Positions 45,934 through 57,708 of a stretch of 64,000 nucleotides of DNA are shown piece by piece. The DNA is from Galaxea fascicularis. Its lineage: Eukaryota > Cnidaria > Anthozoa > Scleractinia > Euphylliidae. Location of the stretch: positions 3,343,572 to 3,407,571 of the forward strand of contig OX419347.1 of assembly GCA_948470475.1 (NCBI GenBank). Direction: 5' to 3'. Each line of letters begins with the position of its first letter. Positions within the stretch are counted from its first letter, which is position 1. The notes beneath the pieces were generated by a model that did no database searches, had not been told where the DNA came from, and worked only from the letters and a program-made list of their open reading frames with translations. The position numbers and the translations under genes are program-made.

Positions 45934-48900
45934 ATGCGAGGTAATCAACGTGAGTCACAGGTGATTTCCGATTTGAGGAGTTCGGAGGAAGACAGCCTTT
46001 TGGAAGCAGTAACTTTTCCCGTTCGGTTTTTACTTAAGCTTTACGAAACCACAGTGATGGAGAGAGAAATGCAAGAAATAACAGTACAGCCGTCGAAAGG
46101 TCGAGCTTCATGGACCCGAGCTGATGTAGGGAGGAAAGTGATCATCAGGGAAGTGTCTACGTCGGAATTTGGTTTCCAAGAGTTACCGGTAAGCGAGTTT
46201 AAAACTGTACAAACAAACTGTTGTTCGCAGATCGCCTAAACCTTAATCCTTTCACAAACTTGTGAAATTTAAGAAAAGCAGGAAAAATATTTTTATATTT
46301 CGATTTAGTCAACACATTTGGTCGTTCCATGAAACGTGCCGTTATGTAAACTTTGTTGATGCAAAGAAGCGAAGATGATCTCCATTCCTTTCGCGAAATA
46401 AACGCTTGGAACTATATTTTAACATTACGAAGCGTGCTATCGTACTTTTCTGTCACTGCTTTTTGTCGGATCGTTTCATATTTTAGTTGTTCTGTTAAAT
46501 TGTTTTTTTTTTTTGCAGCTTTGTTAGACTTCTGTCACAAAATGCAGCATAAACATCATTTTATTGTTCATTGCAGATCAACTTACAACTGAAAATATTT
46601 TCATACTTGGATGCACAATCAGTTTGTACAGCAGCAATGACATGCCATTATTGGAGCATGCTCAGTGAGGATAAGGTACTGTGGATGAATTTGTTGCAGC
46701 GTGACATGCACCATTGGAGCACTATGGGATATCAATCATGTCCATCGACATACACCGAGGCTAGGTCTGACTTGACACTAAAGCAAATGTGAGTGACGGC
46801 AAGAGACTAGAAGTACATACACTATAAAGGTTCAGGTTCAGATACAAGGGTTTCATGTAATGTGTGGTTCCAGAAAATTTCCATACTCCCCCCCCCCACC
46901 CCTCCTGTAGTGAGTTTTTAGGTTGACACACCCCACCCCAATGGAAATTCCAGTTAGCTCCATACCTTCCTTTAACAACTTTTTCTTTTGCAACCCCCCT
47001 CTCCTTTGGAATTTCCAATTACTCTCTACACGGGGATAGCGGAAGACAGAGTGGGTTGGAAGACGAGGGTTGCGGCCTTATGCGCCTCCTGGCGCGGAGA
47101 GATCTAAGTGCTAAGTAAGTAAGTGCTCTACACGGGAGGTATGGAAATTTCCTCGCAGTCATTTTTAGATATCTTGCTGGATATCAATTGAGCCATTTTG
47201 TCAGCAAAAATTTGCAGTATTATCTGCAGTCATCCTACAGCTTGGGTTCTCTCAAGGTTGTTTCATGTGCTTGAAGTTTGGGTCAGGAACCACTTTGCAT
47301 GTTAGTGAAGACACCTACATCAATGAGGCCCCATTGGTGGTGGGGAGGGGGGGAAGTCTCTGAGAATCCTGTATCCCTTTAATTTTTGGCTGAAATATTC
47401 CGTATCCTATCAATTCCTGTGGTTTGTGTCCATTTGGTAATCCCAGTTTTAATATCGGGAAATCTTTTTTTATCCTCTGTATCCCGTAAATTTTCCACTC
47501 AAAATTCCCATATCCTTACAATTTTTTATCCTGATAACCCCTAATGGGACCTCATCCATCCAACAGCAGTGCTTTCAATAGGCACTGATGGCCGGCGAAA
47601 AGCATCGGCTACTTTGCTCACAGAAGTTGGCTACTTTTCCCCCTAAATTTAAGTAATTAAAGAAAGATTCTTTGTATTAAATTAATGTAAAGTTGGTTAC
47701 TTTTCTCTAACCAGCTGCCTACTTCAGATTTTATTGAAACTCCTGCAACAGTAAAGACATTTTACCTGACACTACTCTTGAGTCTTTCAAAAGGGGCATC
47801 AGCAAGCTACATGTAGATCAATATTAAACATATCTTTAAACCACAATTGGGAACATAAGCCTTACATACAAAGTGACTGCCTTTTGCTGGTAGATCATGA
47901 TATAAATAATGGTTTTACAATTTCATGAGGAAAAACTGAAGGGTAATACCCTTGTACCTAGAACAACAAAATTAAAAGTATCCCCTAAATGTTCAGAGAG
48001 TAATCTTATTACTCTTAGTTGGGAGAGACCTGTCCCTCCACAGTAAAGGGCATCATAAAGCTGCAAGAATGTGCTGAGATGTAATAACCCAATTTTAACC
48101 AAAAACTAGTTGGCCAAGGACTTGAGTATTTTTTCAATTAAGCCTTGTTGTCCTCCACAGATATTTAAGATGCTGTCCAGAATGTAAATCTTTGAGAAGA
48201 AACAGACAGTCAACTTTCAAGTCCATTGTCTTCTACAACCTACAGAACTTGTCATCCATATTTAAGAAGAAATCACCCCGTGTAGTAATGTTTGGTCCTG
48301 GTTTGGAGTCAGACACAAGAGGCCTTGTGCGTCAACTTCTTCATGACAGAACATCACCATTTGATGTGACAGGCATGTTTCCTGGACAGTTTGATGGTAA
48401 TACAGAATTCTCTGTGTTGATTATTATAGATCAAAGTCTTTAATTTTCTATTTATCCAGTTAAGTTATTTCCTTGTGTCATCAGGTAATGGTTCTGGACT
48501 TTGTCTGAAGTTTGATAACATGGAATTCAACCTCATCACACTTTATGCATCAAATATGTAAGTGAATGAACTGAATAAACTAAAGCTGTCTTTAACTTTT
48601 ACACAGACATTAAATAAAGGAAAATCCTTGTGAACAGACTCAGTACAGAAACCAAAAATGAAAGGGAGAATGATCCTCACAGTTGTGAATGCAATTTATG
48701 CAATTGCATAATAAAGAAGCCTGAAAAAAATTTAGGACTTCAACAGGGTTTAAACTCAGTTTCTGTTAAGGGAAAAAACACAAAGAGGCAAGGGTGAATT
48801 TGTTTCTTATCCTTGTTATTTGTTTCTTGTTTATTCAATTTACGTGAAACTGAGAGTTCTCAAACTCTCCTGCAGGAAAGAGAGAGAGGAAAATGCACGT

Positions 48901-50369
48901 CTGGGCAAGCCAAGATTCAGTAAACTGTTGGTTGATGTTGATGATGCAAGTAATAATGACAATGGTGATGATGACGAGTCTCAACAAAGTGACTCAAGAT
49001 TAAGGCACACTGTCAGGGAACTTTGCAAAACTATAGATGCCTTCATATATGTGGTGGACTCTTCAGCTGATTCCCAGAGAGGTAACAATCATCAAAACTG
49101 TGGTACTGTCTATGCAGAAATGGTGGTAAAAATGTGTGGTTCCAGAAAATGTCCATACCCTCCACCCCTCCAGAAATTCCAATTTAGCTCCATACTTTTC
49201 TTTAAACATTTTTGCTTATCCACCCCATCCCCCTTGGAATTTCTATTGACCTTCTGTGGGGGAAGTATGGGTATTTTCACCTGAAGCCAAAAGATGTCTT
49301 TTAGTTTAAATGGTGTATTTTGAGACTCTGAGAGACAGCACTGTCTTAATACCACTTTAAATCTGTAACAAGTTAATGATGATAATGGTGATGGGAAGCA
49401 GAGGAAGAAAAGCTGACCATGATAATTTTCTCTTTCTTCAACAGTGAATTTGGGTGACAGGGAACTTTCAGCCATGATGAATGAGAACTGGACACAATCC
49501 GATGCTCCACTTCTAGTCCTCTCAACTGTTTCACAAGCAGGGACACCAGCTTTGTCTTGTGCTACTGTCGTGGAGCTTCTACAGCTGAGACGATTTAACA
49601 GGCCATGGCAGGTACATGATGCATCTGTTTTGTACTTTCTCTTGGAGTGTTGCAACTTGTGAGTTTACCTTTCCTGCAGCTTCCATCTCTCACCCTTGAA
49701 TTTTGAAACCAAAAGAGACTGTTTGGCTGGCTAGAGTTCATAACACTTCAATTTGTTCATACAGTTGTAATTTTCACAATTTACCAAGCTTCTTTCCAGT
49801 TATAAAGTCTACCAGGCATAAGCCCTTTAAGCCCTGGGACCAAAATGAATATTCTCATAATTGAACCTAGATGCATCTTGTGGTATAAGTTAAGAGAATC
49901 TGTTCAATCATATTTGGCAATCTTTTTGTTTTTCAAGAATTTTATGCTTAACGAAGTGGTAGGAAAGCAGGGAGAATTTACCTGCTGGTCACTTAGGAGT
50001 TAAAGGATTACTGAGGCCATGTCCACACTGATGCATTTTTGTTTGTATGCGTTTTTCGATAGGTGTAAAAACGCATCAATTGATCTGCGTCCACACTGAT
50101 ACGGATGCCGTAGCGTTTTCAATACGATTCACTTTCAACAGCATTTTCAAAAGGATCCGTTTTCGATGAAAACGCTCAGCATTTTCGAGCGTATCACAGT
50201 GTGGACAGGAGGCCAAAACGTATACATATCAATGTGTTTTCAAACAAAAACGCATCAGTGTGGACATGGCCTGAGTTTTACTATCTCGTTTCAGGTTAAT
50301 TCTGCTTGTGTCGAGACGTTAGAAGGAATCCTGCCTGGTATTAAATGGCTGCTCAATACATGCAGTTGA
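45934..50369 (+). CDS. FBXO4: F-box only protein 4, SCF substrate receptor (407 aa)
   Basis: Substrate-recognition subunit of an SCF ubiquitin ligase; in mammals it targets cyclin D1 and TRF1. Exons: 45934-46188, 46577-46788, 48161-48396, 48485-48557, 48876-49081, 49445-49611, 50295-50369; joined phases agree and give 407 residues, close to the vertebrate length. The F-box spans about residues 84-125 (ELP-INLQLKIFSYLDAQSV ... MTCHYWSML). Diagnostic C-terminal blocks are present: RVVMFGPGLESDTRGLV, DAFIYVVDSSAD, APLLVLSTVSQAGTPALSCA and LEGILPGIKWLL, matching the small-GTPase-like domain of FBXO4. The ATG chosen is the first in the open first exon. Introns carry C-rich dispersed repeats and a MITE. 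Confidence 0.92.
46855..47030 (+). repeat. C-rich dispersed repeat, copy 3
   Basis: tggttccagaaaatttccat then a C10 run, ggaaattccagttagctcca and ctcctttggaatttccaatt. FBXO4 intron 2. Confidence 0.6.
47036..47135 (+). mobile_element. LINE 3' terminus with TAAG tail (short)
   Basis: ggttgcggccttatgcgcct then gcgcggagagatctaagtgc, ending in (taag)n, a typical 3' terminus of truncated non-LTR elements. Low information; directly follows the C-rich repeat. Confidence 0.35.
49133..49285 (+). repeat. C-rich dispersed repeat, copy 4
   Basis: tgtggttccagaaaatgtcc ... ccaatttagctccatactt ... ccccttggaatttctattga ... ccttctgtgggggaagtatg. FBXO4 intron 5. Confidence 0.6.
50015..50271. mobile_element. 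MITE with ggccatgtccacactgatgc ends (257 bp)
   Basis: The left end ggccatgtccacactgatgc is mirrored by gcatcagtgtggacatggcc. The interior is built of aaaacgcat/atgcgtttt words and an inner tgcgtccacactgatac / tatcacagtgtggacag pair. The ends resemble hAT-type MITEs (inference). FBXO4 intron 6. Confidence 0.78.
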
Positions 50370-51234
50370 TAATGGTGTTCCCATACAAGATACATCCAGA
50401 AACCAAATGGTGGATAAAATATTTGAACAAGTAAAAATTATTACTGTTTCAGATACGAGGAGAATGAACTGAAGATTAGTAGCAAACCAAGCTGCTGTTT
50501 CACAGAATTAACAGAAAGGAAAAACATTTGTGTAATAAGTCTATATTTAATGCAATAGCACTCCGATTGACTGTAAAATTGTTTTCCCAGAAAATGAATA
50601 TAAATAAAGTAATCATGACATTGTGCTGGCAAATATCTTTTTAGAAGGTCATCATAATAAGTAATGTTAAGCCTGGCCTCAGTGTAAACCAACAAAAGCA
50701 TAGAAATAGTAGATTGCAAAGTCTCATAATAACTAACTTATATTGCTTTTTAGGTCCATTTTAATTTTTGTTGTTGTGGTGTTTCTAGGAAAAAAGTGGG
50801 GCCAGGTTTCACAAGTGAATCTCTCATAGGCCAGAAATATGAATAAGATATCGCAGAAATATTCTAAATGTGGGTTCCTTCTGCAGGTACTGGAGCACAA
50901 ATGTTGTAAACCACAGAACACAAAAGAACGCCAAATAAAGAATAATTCCACATGAACAAAATACAATCCTTTCCGATACCTGCAGAAAGATCCTAAATGT
51001 GACAATAGTTTATTTCTAGTATATGAACTATGACAGTTCTTTTGGGAAACCCCACCCCACTTTTCCAATATTTTTGTCACAGTTGAAAAAACCAAAACCA
51101 ACTTAATAAACCATAGGTCTGTTCTTCCCTGTATCCTGTCAACTCACAATGATCTTTATCTGCATTCTATAATTTAATACCTTTTGTGATGCTTTAGAGA
51201 AATTTGTATGGCCTTAATTCAAGCCTCTATATCA
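50370..51234. other. FBXO4 3' UTR and convergent gap before the SGNH hydrolase
   Basis: No coding exon seen. FBXO4 (plus) and the hydrolase (minus) are convergent, with 865 bp between stop codons. The sequence is AT-rich and would supply both 3' UTRs. Confidence 0.5.
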
Positions 51235-51936
51235 TTATTTCGTTCTGCTTTGTTCAGCTACTAACAAGTGCTTCATGTCCTCATATATAATCTCTGCCAT
51301 TTTCCTGTAACCTTCCTCAGTAAAATGCAAGCCATCACTCCAAAATCTATCCAAATCCTCTTCACTCAAACTTTGCTGAGGAAATGTATTTGCCAGGTCA
51401 CATAAGACAATATCGTCATCTGATTGGTTAATGGACCGTCGCAACTTTTCATTCACTTTCAAGCGAATGCTCTCGCCTTCCTCTTTAACCCAGGACAACC
51501 CTTCCTTCCCGAAATCTTTGAAATAGACGTCAGTTTCTGGAATTGTAAGAGCAACACATTTTGCCCCATGAACTTTGACCTCAGAGTGCAGGGCTTTGAT
51601 TTCTTCAAACAGACTATTTTCTAAACCTTGCGTCGGCTCAATAATGTCATTAGTTCCTCCAAGAATAATCACAATATCGTACGGCCCACATTCCTTCAAA
51701 ACCATTGGCAATCTTGTCGTCATTTCCCTTAAAACCAACTGACCGTATATGCCTTTGTTGTCCACTATAAACTTATACTTAGAATGATTTTCCGACAATA
51801 GCTTTGACAGATGGACGGTATAAGGCTTGTCTAATTCTTTGTTTTCTTCCCCTCCGGTGTTTCCTGTCGTAAGGCTATCGCCAAAGGCTAAAATTCGGAA
51901 CAAAATCTTAGAAGAAACATCCGGTTCGTCCGCCAT
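51235..51936 (-). CDS. SGNH/GDSL-family hydrolase (esterase), intronless, 233 aa
   Basis: Predicted serine esterase or lipase-type hydrolase. The family blocks are all present: nucleophile Ser21 in FGDSLT, block II Gly in KGIYGQ (about 61-66), block III Asn96 in GGTND, and Asp201/His204 in SDGLHF. There is no signal peptide or membrane segment, so it is probably cytosolic. The whole protein is in one exon, unlike every other confident multi-domain gene in the window. GGTND and the overall spacing look more like microbial, algal and plant SGNH enzymes than animal IAH1-type esterases (GAND), so horizontal transfer or retroposition is possible but unproven. The substrate is unknown. It is head-to-head with ECH1, the ATG codons being 219 bp apart. 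Confidence 0.88.
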   Translation of the reverse strand: MADEPDVSSKILFRILAFGDSLTTGNTGGEENKELDKPYTVHLSKLLSENHSKYKFIVDNKGIYGQLVLREMTTRLPMVLKECGPYDIVIILGGTNDIIEPTQGLENSLFEEIKALHSEVKVHGAKCVALTIPETDVYFKDFGKEGLSWVKEEGESIRLKVNEKLRRSINQSDDDIVLCDLANTFPQQSLSEEDLDRFWSDGLHFTEEGYRKMAEIIYEDMKHLLVAEQSRTK

Positions 51937-52155
51937 ATTGGGTAACGGGGAATACGGGGTGTACCAGTGTTAGAAAGGAATACGAAGAGTTAAATGTATT
52001 TCGCGTAAGCGTAACATGAAAGAATAACCAAACTGTAAACACTATGCAGCCTGGCCTCATCAACTAAGTTGCCTGGCCTCGTTGCAGACAGCAAGATCAA
52101 GATGGCGCTCTAAAGTGTACTTTTTTCACAATACTGTTGCAAAGCTTCAACAGAG
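51937..52155. promoter_or_regulatory. Probable bidirectional promoter, SGNH hydrolase and ECH1
   Basis: 219 bp separate the divergent ATG codons. No TATA box is seen. A YY1-like aagatggcgct lies at 52097-52107, and a short direct repeat gcctggcctc occurs at 52051 and 52071. Confidence 0.5.
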
Positions 52156-55100
52156 ATGGTTTTCAGCTTAAACATTGTTAAAGGTGGGATGATTAAACGC
52201 TTCTCTTATCTCCTCTTATCATCTTTCGTGCATCGTGTCGAATTTGCTAGAAAAATTGGTAAATTTAAAAGTTTCTAGAATTCAAAGGTCATTTTGCTGT
52301 TATTCATAAAATAGATTGATTGATTTTTTTGTTTGCATATTCTGTTACATTTGTACTTTCTTCGCAGTTTTGAGATCTGGAATCCGTCTCGCAAATTCAA
52401 GGCAAGTTTTGCTAGCATCGTATAATGGTACACTGAACACCAAAACATATAGGATGAACAGCACTGGATCGTACACTTTTGAAACACTTGCTGTGTCCAA
52501 GCCACAGGATCATGTGATTCAAGTGGAGCTTAACAGGCCAGACAAGCGAAATGCCATGAATCAAGCATTTTGGAGGTAAGAATCAATCAATCAGTCACTC
52601 AGTCAGTCGGCCAGTCAATCAATCAGTCAGTCAATCAGTCTTTGTTGACTACAAGGCAGGACAAAAATCTTGGGATGCGAAAATGCAGGATAGTCCATTG
52701 ATGGCTCGATTATTTCAACATTGTCTGGGGGAAAGGGTGGCTCTAAAAAAACGCAGTAAAAGAACAACATGTGTTTGTGTTATAAGGATAGAAGTGTGCA
52801 TAGTGAAATTTTCTAGTTTTCATCTAAGTTTGACAAGTGTCCCAAAGTCTTATGACCTGCATTGTAGCTTTAATTAGGTGTCCCTAACACATCCTAATCC
52901 ATGTCCTGTTAAACAGTACCTTAGCTTTAGGTTGCACTAAGAACATTTTTATCAAGATGATAAATTTGTTATCGCGGTGTGTTACACGTGCCGATATAGT
53001 TTGTGCCAGTCTGCAGAGTATGGCAAGTGCACACGTGTGACCACATTTTGTTACAGACTTCACTGTTTTTTTCGTGTACCAGTAAATCATATTGTTCATA
53101 TGCTAGTTAGTCCACATTAACATGGGAAAGACAGAGAACAATGACACCTCCAACCTTGCTTCTGCTGGAAGGCTAGATCACAGGGCCCTGAGCCCTTAAT
53201 AGCTAGGTAAAAGTGTTGCCGAACGAGATGTAGTGACCTCCAGTCAAGCCAAGTGGAGTCATAGATGCAAACCAAAAAATCTTCTGTAGGGAAGTCCACT
53301 TTGATTCTAAACTAAAATGTAATAATAATAATAACAACTTTGTGCAACTGTGTTTGGTTTAACTGTAATGCATTATTCTACCTGGGACTTAGGGAGATGA
53401 CTGAATGTTTTAAACAAATTGGCAGTGATTCTGACTGCAGAGCTGTAGTATTAACAGGAGCTGGGAAAATTTTCACAGCAGGTTAGAGATCACTATCAGT
53501 GAAGTCTATCACTCTTATAGCTATTTTGAGTGCTTTAGATTCAATCATTCATAACATGATTTAACTCCATATCTGTCTCAAGAACAAACTGCATGCATCC
53601 TTGAATGCACTTTTTTTTATGTAATCATTGGTTAGATTCTAGAATACCCTGCCACTTTTATTTGCATGTGAATAGTGTTTATTGTTATCTGTCTCGTTCT
53701 TCAAACGATACCACTACAAGAAGACAATAGTGGCAGGGTATTCTGAAATCGCTCCTAATCTTTCATTGTTTCACAAACACTACAGAAACAGCGCAAAAAC
53801 CGTTTGGAAGCTCCTTTGCTGTATTAATCTTGAAACCTCTAGAAAAGACCTGTGCTTGACCATATCTTTTTCATTGTGTATTAATCAAAGGCTTAGATCT
53901 CACGGACATGGGAAGTCTTATCATGAACGCTGGTGATGATCCCTCTCGAAGAGCTTACCAGTTAAGGAAGCTTATCCTATACCTGCAAGAGGCCTTCCTT
54001 GTGATTGAGAAATGTCCTCAACCTGTGGTTGCAGCTGTGCATTCAGGATGTGTTGGTGGTGGAATAGATATGATATGTTCATGTGACATTCGCTTATGCT
54101 CCGCTGATGCATGGTTCCAAGTGAAGGTTCATCGATTTGTGTACATGCAAGGCTGTTATAAAGAGTTGCAAACATCAGCTGTACAGAGAGTGACTTCTGA
54201 TTAACTGCCAGATTCTCCTTCAAAGTTACCTTGCATTCGCTTGTGAATCACAAGGAGAATTTGGCATCACATCAAAAGTCTCTTAGGGCTGTATTCTGCA
54301 CACCCATTTGGTCATAGATTGAAAATACTCTCTCTCACCATTCTTGTTTTTTATTTTTACATTACTCTTTTCAAACTCCAGTTCACCAGTCATGTTTGTT
54401 GTAGACAGCCTCTTACTTAAAATGACATTGCTGGCTTAACATAACCACTAGACAGGCTTCAGTCGATGAGCAATATTTTTGTTAATTACCTGTTGATCGA
54501 CTAACCCTAAACCCTAACCCCCCTCCCCATCATGATGCAATGTACCTGACTGTTTGTTTCTTTTTTCCTCAAGGAAATTGACATTGGTCTGGCTGCAGAT
54601 CTTGGTACTTTGCAGAAATTTCCCAAAATAATTGGAAATGACAGGTATGTAGATTTAAGCTTTTAAAGTAGTGACACTGATGGAATGGAAATAATAATAA
54701 TATTCAAATTAATTATTTTATTGATTTACACTGTATGTCAGATTGTGAGGGTAGATATTTTTATTGTGACATGAAAAGCAATAGTGAAAAAATGATTAAG
54801 GTCTAAGTACTTAGTTTGACATTGGGCACAGTTTCAAATTTAGATTTTCTGCAGTTAGTGTGTGCAGTTTTGCAGGGTTCCAAAAAAACTGACATGAAAT
54901 GATTTTTGTTTTTCATCCTGTCAATTAGTCTTGCAAGGGAACTTTGTTTTACCGGCAGGCGTTTCACAGCTCAAGAAGCCAAGGAATTTGGATTTGTGAG
55001 GTATATTAAAGCACTCTTACTTTAAATTTCTTAATAAACTAAATTACATTTTTTTTCATGGTTTTCAGCACCCACCCCCAATGCCCTTGCAATTTTGCCA

Positions 55101-56487
55101 GGCTATCCATGAAAAACTTTAAATAATTATTTAAGATTATAATGGTTTGCCACTAGCTTTCTGATACAGTATACTTTATTATTATTATTGATTAATAAGA
55201 ATATTTGGACTTGTCTGTTTCAGTCGTATTTGCCCTGACCATGAGACTCTTGTCAAAGATGCTATAGAGCTTGCAGTCCAGATATCCAAGAAAAGTCCTG
55301 TTGCTGTAACAGGAATCAAGCACAACCTAAATTACTCTAGAGACCATTCAGCAAAAGAAGGTTTAGAATACATGGTAAGTGCATGCTGCATTCAGTCACA
55401 CCTACTACAGACACCCATGGCTCTAAATTTGATTGTCCTTTCTTTGGAATAATATTTCTTGTTGTCCAGTTATCAGAGGTTGAAAATGCAATTTTTGTGT
55501 GGAGCTGTCACCATGAACGACATTCTACGTAGGAGAATACCCACTTGTGACAGATAAAGAATGTACTGTCTCCATTTGAGTGTCCTCTTTGGTAAAGGGT
55601 GCCCACCAAAAAAGGAAGGTTTTTCACTGATTGTTACTCATGTACCACTGCAAATGTCATCTATGGCATAACCTGTACTTTGGCAAAACAGGAAGTCAAC
55701 TAGACAACTGATTCTGCATACACCTTTCTGATATTGAAAAAGATGACAAACACATGTCCAAGCCAGGCTCCCTTCATTTTAATCTTCCTAACCACTCCAA
55801 ACAACACACGGCAATCTGCGGCCTTTCCCTACATCAAGGTACCATGGAAAGATGCAAGAATCTAGAGCAAAAATTTGTCTTGCAAATCACCACTCTAAAT
55901 CCCCATGGTATCAATGGACGCTTTTCATTCAATAATTAATATATTCCTGTTTTTCACATGGCCACTTTACCACCAATAGTGTTGCTCCATCTCCTTTACA
56001 TAAACCACACACAACCGATAATTCCTTGATGCACTCAGATGAAGGTCTAACGCTTGAAATGTCAGCTTTTAGAATCCCTGTATGGTGGTTAATTTATGTC
56101 ATCAACTCTGTTGAAAAAAAAAAATTTTTGGTGTCCATCACAATCTACTTAGGAGAATAATCACTTATGATGGCTAAGAAACACTGCATCTCCACGTGAG
56201 TGTCCACTTTGGGAAGGGTGTCTGTAATTGAGAGGCATTGCTTTTACCCAATTTCTTCCTTACCTTAATGCGGCTGAATGTTTTGTGACGTACTGGTTGA
56301 TACTAAGGGGTTTTCACTTGTTTGGGAGATCAGTTTTTCCTTTAAAATTAAATAATTAACCATACAGTGAAAACAATATTTAATTTTTCAGGCTACCTGG
56401 AACATGGCAATGTTGCAAACAGAAGATTTGCTGAAATCTGTGCAAGCAGGAATGAACAAAGAAGAACCTACCTTCTCGAAGCTTTAA
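52156..56487 (+). CDS. ECH1: Delta(3,5)-delta(2,4)-dienoyl-CoA isomerase, mitochondrial/peroxisomal (316 aa)
   Basis: Crotonase-fold enzyme that moves double bonds in dienoyl-CoA during beta-oxidation of unsaturated fatty acids. Exons: 52156-52183, 52368-52575, 53393-53481, 53891-54126, 54574-54644, 54929-55000, 55224-55374, 56392-56487, all in phase. The N terminus (MVFSLNIVKVLRSGIRLANS) is basic and free of acidic residues, like a mitochondrial presequence. Then come VELNRPDKRNAMN (CoA-binding strand), AVVLTGAGKIFTAG, and the catalytic region: Asp of GGGIDM, Glu of VKEIDIG and Asp of AADLGTLQ correspond to the three acidic residues known for rat ECH1. The protein ends in TFSKL, a canonical peroxisomal targeting signal. 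AATAAA at 56637-56642. The donor AAG|gttcat of exon 4 is weak, but the join is confirmed by homology. Confidence 0.95.
52583..52641 (+). repeat. CAGT/CAAT tetranucleotide microsatellite
   Basis: Imperfect (CAGT)n/(CAAT)n tract immediately downstream of ECH1 exon 2. Confidence 0.8.
53641..53744. repeat. Hairpin MITE with agaataccctgccact ends (104 bp)
   Basis: agaataccctgccact is mirrored exactly by agtggcagggtattct. ECH1 intron 3. Confidence 0.68.
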
Positions 56488-56769
56488 CCTTAACATGAAC
56501 TGATTACTGATTCATTCATACTTTATTCATGTTTAATAAGCTATTCCCTTACTTTGCACATTTATGTTGTTTACCAGTAATTTAAAACCAGTTGAAAATA
56601 ATTAAAAATTATAACTTAGGTCCTGTATTTAATAGAAATAAATCTTTGAATTGAGGAATTATGTGTATGAAATTACAGTGGAGGGAAAAAATAATGCTAA
56701 GCAACGCTTTCATATGTACAGAATAAACGTGTTTTTCGACTCAATGCGTGATCATCACAGTTACGGAAA

Positions 56770-56832
56770 TGAATCCATGACCTCCGTGATATCGGTGCAG
56801 TGTTCTACCAACTGGGCCAACAAGCCCAGGGG
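56770..56832 (-). mobile_element. tRNA-derived SINE fragment
   Basis: On the minus strand the sequence ttggcccagttggtagaaca followed by ctgcaccgatatcacggagg and tcatggattca has tRNA A-box layout and resembles the tRNA-like head at 19965 (gcaccgga.tcgtgaggtca). The T arm is degraded. It lies downstream of ECH1. Confidence 0.45.
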
Positions 56833-57700
56833 TTTCAAAAAGAAAAAAAGTAGCAGGAGGATATTCAGAAGTACCCGGAGGACTATTGCACCACGATAGC
56901 AGCACAGTGCAGTAGAGCCGAGGTTTATGCCAAAGTATCCGGCGCAAATGCCTAAAGTAGCCAGTGACTTGTGTCGGGCACCGGCTTAAATTGAAAACCC
57001 TGTAGGCCTCAGAAAAATAGTTACGAACCTAAGATTCTGTTTAAGGGGAAATGAATGGATTTATTTTGTAGTAATTTGTGGTTAAAGACTATTAATTTGA
57101 GGGTTGTTTTTGAATTAATTACTGGTACGAAGGTATGCTTGTTTAACCCTTCAAACCTTCCTTAAAATCAAAATTTGAATTCTCATTTATTGCCCCTATA
57201 CATTTTCTATAGAAGTAGTAGGGAGAAATTCTTAAAATATCAAACAAATTCATCTTGTGTGATCCTGTCCTCAATTCTCGTGACCAATCTGTTTTATAAA
57301 GCTTTGATGTTACCTGGAGAAATTTGATGCTGATCAATCTCAAGGCCCTGGCAAGCGAGGACACATTTTTGCGGACACCTTGTTGCCGACAAAAATGTTT
57401 CCCCGTTTGCCTGCATGCGCAACATTTGTTGCAGACACAAATTTTGTGTCCGCAACAAATGTTTCCCCGTTTGTGCAGCATGGCAACACAACATTCATTT
57501 TGTGTCCCGCGAGTTTGTGCACCCAAAAAACATACGGCTACACGTAGACTACCCCCTCCACGCTCCTCGTAATCTTCGCCTGAACAATTTCGACAAACTG
57601 ACAACTTGTCTCCAGTAAGTGAGTATAATTATTTATCTCTTGATCTTAACAGCTAAATGGTTTTCCCTTTTTCTTTTCTTTTGTTATGTTCATGCCTTAT
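56833..57700. other. Intergenic region upstream of the 57.7-kb gene
   Basis: Contains a cluster of short direct and inverted words around 57360-57490 (gcaacaaatgtttccccgtt, tttgttgcagacacaaattt, atgtttccccgtttg twice). A donor-like CCA|gtaagtg at 57613 could end a non-coding first exon of the downstream gene. No other gene is seen. Confidence 0.35.
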
Positions 57701-57708
57701 GTAGTTAT

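Noticed and set aside
51235..51936. Naming the hydrolase IAH1
   Set aside because: Animal IAH1 has a GAND block and a different C-terminal half; this protein has GGTND, so only the SGNH family name is justified.
54500..54525. Telomere-like ctaaccctaaaccctaaccc
   Set aside because: Only about three imperfect units; too short to be an interstitial telomere array.
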